Shown here: positions 22,656 through 31,896 of the stretch, piece after piece
Numbering within the stretch: the first letter of the stretch is position 1
How the letters are laid out: the number at the start of each line of letters is the position of its first letter
Origin: Hormiphora californensis
Lineage: Eukaryota > Ctenophora > Tentaculata > Cydippida > Pleurobrachiidae
Length of the DNA stretch: 64,000 bases
Assembly: GCA_020137815.1 (NCBI GenBank)
Contig: CM035353.1
Location: 5,274,733-5,338,732 of the forward strand
Direction: 5' to 3'
The notes under the pieces: model-generated
What the model was told of the DNA's origin: nothing
What the model saw: the letters and a program-made list of their open reading frames with translations, nothing else
Databases searched by the model: none
Program-made: the position numbers and the translations under genes

Positions 22656-23040
22656 GCTCAACTTTCAACTTTTTCCCGCTAGCCCAGGGGTGTAGGAATG
22701 ATTTTTCAAGTGAGGGGGCGAAGTCACGTGACCAATTACAGCGCTGGCCAGCGCCCAAGAATTTTTTTGTGAGCAAGATTTAGTCACCTATTTCATTGCG
22801 TTTACCATACATCGGGCGGAGCGACAGCGGAGCCCGAGGAAATTTTTAGGGTTTTGAGCCAAAAAGTCACGATTTCGTCGTTTGGGAGTGAGTGTTGACT
22901 GTTTGTGACAGAAGTGAGGGGGCGAACCTGGCCAAAAGTGGGGGGCGGCCGCCCCCCTCCCCCCCCATTCCTACACCCCTGCGCTAGCACCCACTCTGAG
23001 CTCAGAGTGGGGGCTAGCGGGAGAAAGTTGAAAGTTCAGC
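22656..23040. mobile_element. Small palindromic element split by the second hAT MITE
   Basis: GCTCAACTTTCAACTTTTTC and GAGAAAGTTGAAAGTTCAGC are complementary arms, with CGCTAGC and CCACTCTGAG inside. Removing 22685-22981 restores a palindrome of about 85 bp, so the hAT copy is the younger insertion. Confidence 0.8.
22685..22981. mobile_element. hAT-type MITE, copy 2
   Basis: Same ends as the copy at 16204 (CAGGGGTGTAGGAATG / ATTCCTACACCCCTG). The flanks are CGCTAGCC (22677-22684) and CGCTAGCA (22982-22989), an 8-bp duplication with one mismatch. Confidence 0.93.
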
Positions 23041-23049
23041 TTTCCAGAT

Positions 23050-23655
23050 GGGAGACGGACGCTAGGTCTAACGCCTAAGTCTAATCGGACTCTAAATATA
23101 ATACTTAGAGTCCGCTTTTTGCTCAAAATACAGGGATGATGACAGGTGGACTCTATGTCTAACAAGTCTAAAATAGGGGGACTCTATGTCTACTAAGTCT
23201 AAAACAAGGGGACGCTAAGTCTAAAAAATATCGGTAGCTAAGTCTAAAATCGTAGATTGCGAGCGATCGTTTCCGGCCGTTAGGCCGGAAACGAGAGCTC
23301 GCTGTGCTCCCTAACCGGTCCAGAATGGTTAGGGTTGTTGTTTGGGGTCTAGGTTAGGGTTAGGGTATTGTTAGGGTTAGGTTTAGGGTTAACCCTAAAC
23401 CTAACCCTAACAATACCCAATTGGGATTAGGTTTTAGACCTAGAGTCCGGGGACTCCTTGTCTAACACCTGAGTATGGGAGACTCTATGTCTACCAAGTC
23501 TAACACAGGAGGACTCTATGTCTAAAAAAATTGTGCTAAGTCTAAAAAATCCGGACTCTATGTCTAAAGTCTAAAATTAGACTTAGAGTCCGTTTTAGAC
23601 TAAGAGTCCGCCTTTTTTTAGACTTGGAGTCCGTTAGACTTAGAGTCCGCGACCC
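23050..23655. repeat. Degenerate GACTCTATGTCTAA array around a telomere-like core
   Basis: Loose units such as GGACTCTATGTCTAA, then on the right their complement TTAGACTTAGAGTCCG, surround a core (23330-23415) of TTAGGG-type repeats that itself inverts to CCCTAA. The whole stretch has inverted symmetry and no ORF. Confidence 0.75.
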
Positions 23656-23737
23656 TTTCCAGATACCAAAGATTGTTTTGTCACGGAGAAGGAGAAAAAT
23701 CATGATGGTTTGCGGTAGATGTTATGGGGAAAACGTT

Positions 23738-23891
23738 AAAATCTGGGTGCCTTTCATTGCTAACAATTCGTAGTTTTGGCGCGCGCGACGGGTTAGGGCT
23801 ATCCGTTAGGGTCTGGTTAGGGTTTGGTTTGGGGTTATCGGTTAGGGCTATCGATTCTCTAACTGATACCGTTTAGTTTACTCAAATCGGC
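23738..23891 (-). repeat. Reverse copy of the 5148-5310 dispersed repeat
   Basis: Shares AACGTTAAAATCTGGGTGCC, TTGCTAACAATTCG, the TTAGGG-like core, and TTTAGTTTACTCAAATCGGC with the block at 5148-5310, in opposite orientation. Confidence 0.75.
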
Positions 23892-24234
23892 CATGTGGTT
23901 CCATGGCTATAGCCGTTTGAAAAAAGTCGGTCTAAGTATACTCTTTTGGTAGTGCGCACCTGTAAACAGGCTGCAAGGCACCCAGATTATAATCGCGCCC
24001 ATGTTATGGCGTTCTGGTACAGAACTCAAGAAGTATGCATATCTTGGAGAAGTATGCATCCATATCTTCTTTGGAGTAGTGAAATCTGTCCGAATCATAC
24101 GTCATGAGGTCGCACCGCCTTTAAAATGGCCCCAAAATGACAAAAAATCCCTGGCCTAAAATGGCTCTAACCGCCGAACCACTCAACCGTTTTGGCTAAT
24201 TCAAAGTTTATCTGGTAGGAAATCTCAAGGGCTA

Positions 24235-24295
24235 ACCCCAACCCAAACCCCAACCCCAACCCTAACCCTACTTTCGCCCTAACCCTAAAAACCGT
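24235..24295. repeat. Degenerate telomere-like CCCTAA/CCCCAA run
   Basis: About eight units of ACCCCAACC and ACCCTAACC type. Interstitial and short. Confidence 0.8.
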
Positions 24296-24442
24296 TTGTC
24301 AGCACTCACGAAACACCCGCCAGAATCTCTCAGGTTCATTTTTTTTCTTTCTAAAAGGGGGTTAAAATGGGATTAGATAACAATATCAATATGAAAATAC
24401 CGGTCTCCCATGGGGGAGAAGATTAATAAATTACTGCATTGA

Positions 24443-25735
24443 TTAAAATTGATTAAATTTGGTAGAATTAAAAGTGTTATATAATAAGTTAATGTCATTG
24501 AGTTCGCTCTTATACTGCCTCGTTTTAGTGAACTTATTGCCTCTATGCCCTCTCAAGCTAATGACAGTTGTTCTGAGCAGGGTGAAAGACAACCGCTGCC
24601 TAATGTAACGGATGGTGTCAGAGTAAGCCTGGTGTGTTTTGTCAGCAAGCAGCTTGGCAAGGCGCCTGTAGAATTTTTCTGCCTCGTTGCCCAGGGCACC
24701 AGTTACTGAAAACACGAGTGGGCAAAAACAACTCTGTTCAACCTCAAGGACACGTTCGTTATAGCAGCGTTTTTTCTCGTCCTCGTGTCGTTTCACAGCT
24801 GTATCAAGAGGAATGGCACTGTTTGTGGGAGCCAATGGATTGAAGATGCGCACATCTGTGTAAATTTTGTCCATGGGAAGCCAAAAATCCCTGGCAGCAA
24901 CATCAAGGCGAGCATCATTTGCAGTGTTTGCTGATTTTAGCCGGAAGGTTTCGCCAGTGATTGGGAGAAGATGGGGTTCTCTTGAAACATCACGGCATCC
25001 CGCCTCTTTCAGCAGGTTTGCAGTAAGGTCCCGGATCTCATTATGCCGCAGCTGCACGTAACCACCAAGATGACAAGAGAGGCTGTGTTCAGTGGTGTTA
25101 GGTTTTCCACACGGACAGTTTGGTGGTCTACCCTCAAGTTCCAAGCAGTAGCGGAGGGACATGGAGTCCCAGAACTCCTGTTTGTTCAGATTGAACCTAT
25201 GTTCCTTGAGGGGGAGGGATGTTACCCATATGGAAGACCCTCGCCGTGTTCTCTCTTGGTGAAAACGCTGTTCGCTGGGTGGTAGTGCCTCTCTCACAAG
25301 TTGTTCAGCCTTGGTCTGATTCAGCCGTTTGGTGGTCAACATCTCGGACTTCGCAGACACCAGATCCCGCTTCAGCAAATGCAAACTCTCTGGATCAAAT
25401 TGTGTTTTCTGTCCGTTAATGATTTTGGAGAGTGGTGCAGTAGCTGCAGCAGAACTGGTGTATTCGAAATCCGCGATCTCGACGGGATTAAAGATTCCAA
25501 GGCCCCCGTGGCGGGCAGGGAGTGACAAGAGCTTCCGATTGTTCGGTGTCAGTTGGTTGCTGATTGTTTTTGGGATGAAAGTGGATGATATGATGTCTTC
25601 CAGTGGCTGGAAGAGACCAGAGATGTCCTTGGTAGTTCTCATAATAAACAACCACCGTTTGGAGAGTCCCATGATGTAAGCAGAGAATGATGGATGGGGC
25701 TCAGATGTTGAAAAATCCGATTCATTTTAAAGATT
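24443..25735 (-). mobile_element. 3' fragment of a LINE with restriction-like endonuclease
   Basis: An open frame of 409 codons (24443-25672, extendable to about 25735 without a stop) matches the C-terminal part of a non-LTR retrotransposon polyprotein of the RLE type. Visible are the post-RT block ISGLFQPLEDII...LPARHGGLGI, a zinc-binding CPCG-x14-HSLSCH-like motif, and an endonuclease-like block with ARLDVAARDFW and YTDVRIFNP followed by E-x-E/K-K-x-x-Y. The RT catalytic core is absent (5' truncation). The frame is intact, so the insertion may be fairly recent. RLE elements (R2, R4, NeSL, CRE types) insert by target-primed reverse transcription; which clade this is I cannot say. Confidence 0.8.
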
Positions 25736-25839
25736 TGAGTTTGGAGCTGTATTTAAAAAACAAAGGCGATACAGCGCTGCATTATCCAGAGGCGCGTTTC
25801 AACCGTGCGCGCGCGTCACTGCACTGAGCTGCCTCGATA

Positions 25840-26131
25840 GGGATCCCTAAAAAAGTTCAGTATTTACACAGAGTTTACACAGTCTTTACACAGTCATTAC
25901 ACCCAGAGCGGCGCGTGCTGCGTTTTGCGGCTTTTTCTAAGAAAATATTGGATTGTGTGCTGCACAATTGAGTAAATTGAGCGCTGCGGCGAAAAAAGTT
26001 TCCGAAAACGCTGCAAATCGAGTGCGAAAGACGCAGTCTTTACACCCAGAGCGGCGCGGGCGCTCTGGGTGTAATGACTGTGTAAAGACTGTGTAAACTC
26101 TGTGTAAATACTGAACTTTTTTAGGGATCCC
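25840..26131. mobile_element. 292-bp foldback MITE, TA target
   Basis: Ends GGGATCCCTAAAAAAGTTCA and complement, bordered by TA (25838-25839 and 26132-26133). The arms include ACACAGTCTTTACACAGTCA and ACACCCAGAGCGGCGCG. Confidence 0.9.
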
Positions 26132-26132
26132 T

Positions 26133-26561
26133 ATGACTTTTTAAAGTCATTTTTAAAATTTTATTTTCCACCTGTTCCACCCTTGATTCAGCAAAATTGC
26201 TTCTGGGATATATCGGATTCTTGATGAGCTGCTTATAATAAAGGGTACACTGAAAAGCAAATACTAAGATCTTTGTAATACATTCAAAATGAATTTTTCG
26301 TCTCATTAAGAACCCAAGATATCGCTTATTTTGTGCAAAAGCCAGGGTCTAAAAAATGCCCCCGACTTTCTAAAGTCTGAACCAACTTTACAGTTTACTC
26401 GAGCTAATATATCACGCCAATATTATAGTTTGTAAAATTGTTTTTTAAAGTTTCCACGGTGTTTGATACATTTAAAATTTCTTCAGAATATGTTCCGAGG
26501 AGTTAGCACCATCCACGGTATTTGATACATTTAAAATTTCTTCAGAATATGTTCCAAGGAG
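26133..26561. other. 3' flank of the ShKT pseudoprotease gene, with 59-bp duplication
   Basis: Two copies of a 59-bp unit (about 26452-26578) contain GGTGCTAACTCC, the last codons and stop of the gene, in the minus strand. The upstream copy is the real end; the other lies in the 3' UTR or beyond. The rest is AT-rich without recognised features. Confidence 0.6.
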
Positions 26562-29500
26562 TTAGCACCATCCACAAGTTACTTTGCAGTTCTTGGCCAT
26601 GTATTTGTAGAACCTAAATAAGAAAATACGTGTAAAAAATCAATGTAAAATCAGCTTGGTACCTCTATAGCAAACAAATATGAAAAAACAAACAAAGTTT
26701 GACTCACTTGCTATTCTCCTTGCAGTGTGACTTATATGTGTTACAACGTTTAACTAGATCAGTACAATCAACAACTTTTTCTTCTTCCTTCTTTTCTTCT
26801 TCTTTTTCTTCTTCCTTTCCTTCGTCACCTGGACACCACCCGCAGGTTTTTCTGCATTTACTTCTCATCCATTCGTAGTGTCTATATGAGGGAAGATTTA
26901 GTGAACACAATCAATTAGGAATTCCTTTTTTAACAGATATTTTTCTAACTCCGACATCTAAAATTAGGTTATTAACTTACTTGTAACTTGTTTCGCAGTT
27001 TCCTTCTGATTTGTAAAGTTCACAATTCTCGGCCTTTTCCCTGTCTACGCATTCTACTTCAAATTCCTTTCTCTCTCTTTCTTCCTTCTCCTTCCTCTCT
27101 TTTTCCTCCATTTCCTTTCTCTTTTTTTCGTTCTTTTCTTCCCAGTTTTCTTCACAGAACCCACACGTTTCTTTGCAGTTGTCCATCATCCACTGGAATC
27201 TCCTAGTTGGATTGGGGGTGTTAGTGGGGGTAATATAAAGCGGGTGGGTGTCATTAAAAAGGGGGTGGGTGTCATTATAAAGGGGGTGGGTTAGGGTGTG
27301 ACAAACGCCCCGACCTTCTTCGATTGCTCCAAATAATTTTTTGGGTGTGAGGTTTGACTTGAAATGAAATAATATGAAGTTTGAAGTCAATCGGATGTAA
27401 TTAAGGGGTCGCCGATAATTAATTATGATTTTACCTGTTGCGCGAGTGAAATTCGCCGTTTAAGTGACTTCCGGGAAGTTTTGGCGTTCCTCTCGAACAC
27501 CATCTGATCCGGAATGGCCATGTTTATATACGACTTATGAAGCAACATATGGTCTAAAATGCTCAGTTTTGGAGCTAGGAGCGATTTTCTGTTTGATAAC
27601 TTAGTCACGTGACATGTAGCTTACTGGGCATAAAATCGCCCGTAGCGCCAAAACTAAGCATTTTAGGCCATATGTTGCTTCATAAGTCGTATATAAACAT
27701 GGCCATTCCGGAGCGGATCCTTTTGTCAAAAATCAATTTGGGCCACCCGATTAGCCACAATCAGCATCTTGGCCCACACGCGTGACGTCATAATTGAAAT
27801 TCACTTATTCGCCCATAACTCCAAAACTAAGCATTTTAGACCATATGTTGCTTCATAAGTTGTATATAAACATGGCCATTCCGGATCGGATAGTATTCGA
27901 GAGGAACGCCAAAACTTCCCGGAAGTCACTTAAACGGTGAATTTCACTCGCGCAACAGGTAAAATCATAATTAATTATCGGCGACCCCTTAATTACATCC
28001 GATTGACTTCAAACTTCATATTATTTCATTTCAAGTCGAACCTCACACACAAAAAAATATTTGGAGTGATTGGATGAATTTGAAAAAATGATGGGGCGTT
28101 TGTCACACCCTAGGGTGGGTGTCATTAAAAGAGGGTGGGTGTCATTAGAAAGCGGGTGGGTGTCATTATAAAGCGGGTGGGTGTCATTATAAAGCGGGTG
28201 GGTGTCATTATTAAGCGGATGGGTGTCATTATAAAGGGGGTGGGTGTCATTAGAAAGGGGTGGGTGTCATTATAAATCGGGTGGGTGTCATTATAAAGGG
28301 GATGGGTGTCATTAAAAAGGGGATTGGTGTCATTAAAAAGGCGGTGGGTGTCAATAAAAAGGGGGTGAGGTGCCACCAAAATATTTTTTATCTGAAATCA
28401 GATCATTGAAAACTTACTTGCTTCCTTTCTGGCAATCCTTTCTTTTGTACATTTGACAATATGTCCATTTGTATGCTTCTCTATCTTTGCATTCCCCATC
28501 TTTCTCTTCCTGCTTGCATCCACCACACGTTTCTTTGCAGTTCTTATCCATCCAATTCTTTACACTGAAGAAGACACGGTCAGTTAGCATAAAGAAACAT
28601 ATCTCTCCCTTCCTCCCTCGCTATCTCTATCTTCCCCTCTCTCTGTCCCATCTCTCTGTCACATCTCTCTATATTTATTTCTCTCAGAAAACTTACTGAG
28701 TGTCAGTGGATTTACAGTATTTCTCCCCGTGAACATCGTGAATGTAGTTACATTTGTGGTACTTATCCTCACACACACCCTCTTTCTCTTCATCATCATC
28801 CTCACACCATTTACAGAATTTCCTGCAGTTCAGCCACAGCCATTTGTGCATGGGTTTCCTGTGATAATATATTGTTAAACCATCAGTAATCGTGAGTACA
28901 GTATATTGTATACTAGAGAGCCCTTTTAGGCTTGTCAGCGCAGCAATTGCAACGTTATTGCGACTATGTACATGGTACACATTATGCAATGAAAAAAAGA
29001 AATGTTACACTTACTTCGGATTTCGATCGACCCCTTGGCAAAATAAGTAGTTTTCACAACGATCAGATTTGTCGGTACATGTAGGAGCCACACTTCCATC
29101 GCCCTCTTCTGTTTCTGTTTGTTCTTCGTCAAAAGTGGGTGGTTTACAGTCACTCCTGGAAATGTTTATTGTTTAGCACAGTGTACAACAGTGTATAGCA
29201 ATGTATAGCAGTGTATAGCAGTGTATAGCAGTGTATAGCAGTGTATAGCAGTGTATAGCAGTGTATATCAGTGTATAGCAATGTATAGCAGTGTATAGCA
29301 GTGTATAGCAGTGTATAGCAGTGTATATCAGTGTATATCAGTGTATAGCAATGTATAGCAGTGTATAGCAGTGTATATCAGTGTATAGCAATGTATAGCA
29401 GTGTATAGCAGTGTATAGCAGTGTATAGCAGTGTACAGCAGTGTATAGCAGTGTATAGCAGTGTATAGCAGTGTATAGCAGTGTATAGCAGTGTATAGCA

Positions 29501-30708
29501 GTGTATAGCAATGTATAGCAGTGTCGAGATTGTTATCAGAAAGAAACAAGATTGCGAAACACCCTTACCCTGATTTGCAGGTCATACTGGTCCTGTGGGT
29601 ATAAGATGCGATTCCACAGTTGTTGGGGTCCGACCTACTCATTAGCATGTAGCCATCTTGCCCCCAGTCAGTTCCCCACGAGTTTTGGATCTGAGAGGAG
29701 GGGAAAAATAGTAACTTGATGTGTTAGACATGTGTTAAACTGGACGATATGTATTGTAACGGCTATTCATTTTCAAGTTTGTAATTTACTTACCCGCCAG
29801 TACGGTGTGTTTCCCTTCTTTCCGTATCCCACGAGCATCACAGGGTGACCTCCACCAGCCCAACTACACTTGGGCATATCGGAGAAGATCCCCTCTTTGT
29901 AGGCGTAGAAAGACTGGGGAGTTTTGACAACTGCTGACAGGGGTCCCTGGGCTAGAGCATTCAGTACGTTACTATCACCTTTCACCTCCTTGAGGCCATT
30001 CATCTTAGCTTTTGTGAAGGCGTTGGGGTACATGCTCGACACGTATTGACAGTTAACACCTCCCACAGATCCTTTATACGGCAATTCTGTCGCTGAGGTA
30101 AGATGATTTGTCATCCGGAGCCATTTAGATGCATGGATCATGGTCCCTCTCCTACACCCGTATGTGGTTTTTGCCAGGGCACATTCGAGAATCTCCTGGT
30201 CGGAAAATGACACAAACTCTCCAGTTGTCATGAAATACTGTGCCTCAAGTTCAGCGGTGGATGCGGTGGCCCAGGCAGATCGGCACTTTTTGTCATTTTG
30301 ATCCTTAACAGGACCAACAGCACCACGAGTCGCCCAGTTGACAAATGCAGGGGGTTCAGACGAGGTCAGAAACGGCTCCTGATCAGGTTCCTGGAGTTCC
30401 CAAGGTACTGACTCTGTGAAGTTTTTGAAGTGTGCTCCGAACACTGATCTCTCATCCTCCGTCATGATTGAAAACTTGTTGATTTCGGCTTTGTAAGGGC
30501 ACCCGGGATCACCGTTGATTTCATCGACTGTGTTTTTATAGTCTTTAAAAGCGAGAAAATGGGCCTTTAGGGAAGAGGGGTTCGAAGATTTTAGGGTCCC
30601 TCCATCATTTGAGAAGCGGTTAACAGCAGCGTAGTACTCATCTACAATAGATTGAGGTTCGGAGAGGACATTCGCTAGAAGTAGAGAGAGTAGTACAAGG
30701 CTCCTCAT
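26562..30708 (-). CDS. Secreted papain-like pseudoprotease fused to five ShKT domains
   Basis: Eight coding exons on the minus strand: 29794-30708, 29569-29690, 29015-29155, 28697-28858, 28418-28564, 26981-27202, 26708-26881 and 26562-26613; 644 residues. Domain order: signal peptide (about 1-16), I29-like prodomain with AEINKFS, papain-like fold (about 120-345), then five ShKT domains of six Cys, each ending in a C-x-x-x-C-x-x-C type motif such as [24 protein letters not shown] and CKVTCGWC. His288 ([11 protein letters not shown]) and Asn308 (NSWG) of the catalytic triad are kept, but the nucleophile in the usual CGSCW is Ala145 (CRSAW). It is thus probably not a cysteine protease. Introns from the second on are all phase 2 and cut every ShKT domain at the same place, a sign of exon duplication. 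Linkers are Glu/Lys-rich. ShKT domains can block ion channels, but most are structural; function here is unknown. TATAA-like sequence was not assigned. Confidence 0.92.
27215..28372. repeat. ~20-bp GTGGGTGTCATTATAAAG minisatellite split by a foldback element
   Basis: Units of about 20 bp flank the foldback element on both sides: about 3 copies at 27232-27291 and about 13 at 28113-28372. It lies in an intron of the ShKT gene. ORFs through it (repeats of D-T-H-P-L) are artefacts. Confidence 0.88.
27294..28110. mobile_element. 817-bp foldback element inserted in a minisatellite, TA target
   Basis: Ends GGGTGTGACAAACGCCCC and complement, bordered by TA at 27292-27293 and 28111-28112. The arms pair through TTAAGGGGTCGCCGATAATT and GGCCATGTTTATATACGACT. 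The central part has an extra partial arm copy at 27640-27715, so the structure is a complex palindrome. Confidence 0.85.
29180..29525. repeat. (GTGTATAGCA)n 10-bp tandem array
   Basis: About 35 copies of a 10-bp unit with variants ATGTATAGCA and GTGTATATCA. It lies in the intron between the second and third exons of the ShKT gene. Confidence 0.97.
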
Positions 30709-30889
30709 GATATGTCGTAACAGCGTAGCAAGGTTGGGTAGCGTAGCAAGGTTGGGTAGGTGTTGCACGTGCGGTAATAGGGCGATTGGGAGCTTTCCTT
30801 TTATACCACTGGCGACTCCCCTGGTGACTATCTGAGTTGCACGTGCAAACTGGTGAGGTCACTAGGTTACCTGGCAGACCTCCAAGAAG

Positions 30890-31750
30890 ACCTGGAACCC
30901 CTCCCAGCAGATCTGGCACCCCTCCCAGCAGACCTGGCACCCCTCCCAGCAGACCTGGCACCCCTCCCAGCAGACCTGGCACCCCTCCCAGTGCAGCAGA
31001 CCTGGTACCCCTCCCAGCAGACCTGGCACCCCTCCCAGCAGACCTGGCACCCCTCCCAGCAGACCTGGCACCCCTCCCAGCAGACCTGGCACCCCTCCCA
31101 GCAGACCTGGCACCCCTCCTAGCAGACGTGGAACCCCTCCCAGCAGACCTGGCACCCCTCCCAGCAGACCTGGCACCCCTCCCAGCAGATCTGGCACCCC
31201 TCCCAGCAGACCTGGAACCCCTCCCAGCAGACCTGGCACCCCTCCCAGCAGACCTGGCACCCCTCCCAGCAGACCTGGCACTCCTCCCAGCAGACCTGGC
31301 ACCCCTCCCAGTGCAGCAGACCTGGTACCCCTCCCAGCAGACCTGGCACCCCTCCCAGCAGACCTGGCACCCCTCCCAGCAGACCTGGCACCCCTCCCAG
31401 CAGACCTGGCACCCCTCCCAGCAGACCTGGCACCCCTCCTAGCAGACGTGGAACCCCTCCCAGCAGACCTGGCACCCCTCCCAGCAGACCTGGCACCCCT
31501 CCCAGCAGATCTGGCACCCCTCCCAGCAGACCTGGAACCCCTCCCAGCAGACCTGGCACCCCTCCCAGCAGACCTGGCACCCCTCCCAGCAGACCTGGCA
31601 CCCCTCCCAGCAGACCTGGAACCCCTCCCAGCAGACCTGGCACCCCTCCCAGCAGACCTGGCACCCCTCCTAGCAGACGTGGAACCCCTCCCAGCAGACC
31701 TGGCACCCCTCCCAGCAGACCTGGCACCCCTACCAGCAGACCTAGCACCC
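30890..31750. repeat. 21-bp GC-rich minisatellite with higher-order period
   Basis: About 40 copies of CCCAGCAGACCTGGCACCCCT. A variant block with an inserted GTGCAG and TGGTACC recurs 320 bp apart (30991 and 31311), giving a higher-order repeat. 21 bp is seven codons, so all frames stay open for long distances; these ORFs are not genes. It lies 180 bp upstream of the ShKT gene start. Confidence 0.97.
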
Positions 31751-31779
31751 CCAAACCCTTTCTCGCCAGCATCCCGGAC

Positions 31780-31808
31780 CGGGATTCCCGGTAAATCGGA
31801 ATCCGACT
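31780..31808. mobile_element. CAGTCGGACC MITE family, right-end fragment
   Basis: GGATTCCCGGTAAATCGGAA followed by TCCGACTAG matches the right end of the family. The left end is missing, possibly replaced by the adjoining minisatellite. Confidence 0.65.
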
Positions 31809-31896
31809 AGACTTTATTCAAAATTCTCGTTATTTATAAGCGGACATTTAGACAGGATAACACCCATTTCCAAGTGACAATTAATTAATCATTACG

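Noticed and set aside
23320-23440. True telomere end
   Set aside because: TTAGGG-like units are few, degenerate and inverted onto themselves, and unique sequence continues on both sides; this is interstitial.
28125-28379. ORF of D-T-H-P-L type repeats
   Set aside because: Translation of the ~20-bp intronic minisatellite of the ShKT gene.
29165-29525. CRISPR-like regular repeat
   Set aside because: No spacers; a simple contiguous 10-bp tandem array in a eukaryotic intron. The other minisatellites likewise have no unique spacers.
29328-29549. ORF of Y-T-A-I-H-C repeats
   Set aside because: Translation of the 10-bp intronic tandem array.
30837-31810. Long ORFs with PADLAPL, GVPGLLG or SQQTWHP repeats
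   Set aside because: A 21-bp tandem array keeps all frames open on both strands; the content is non-coding minisatellite.
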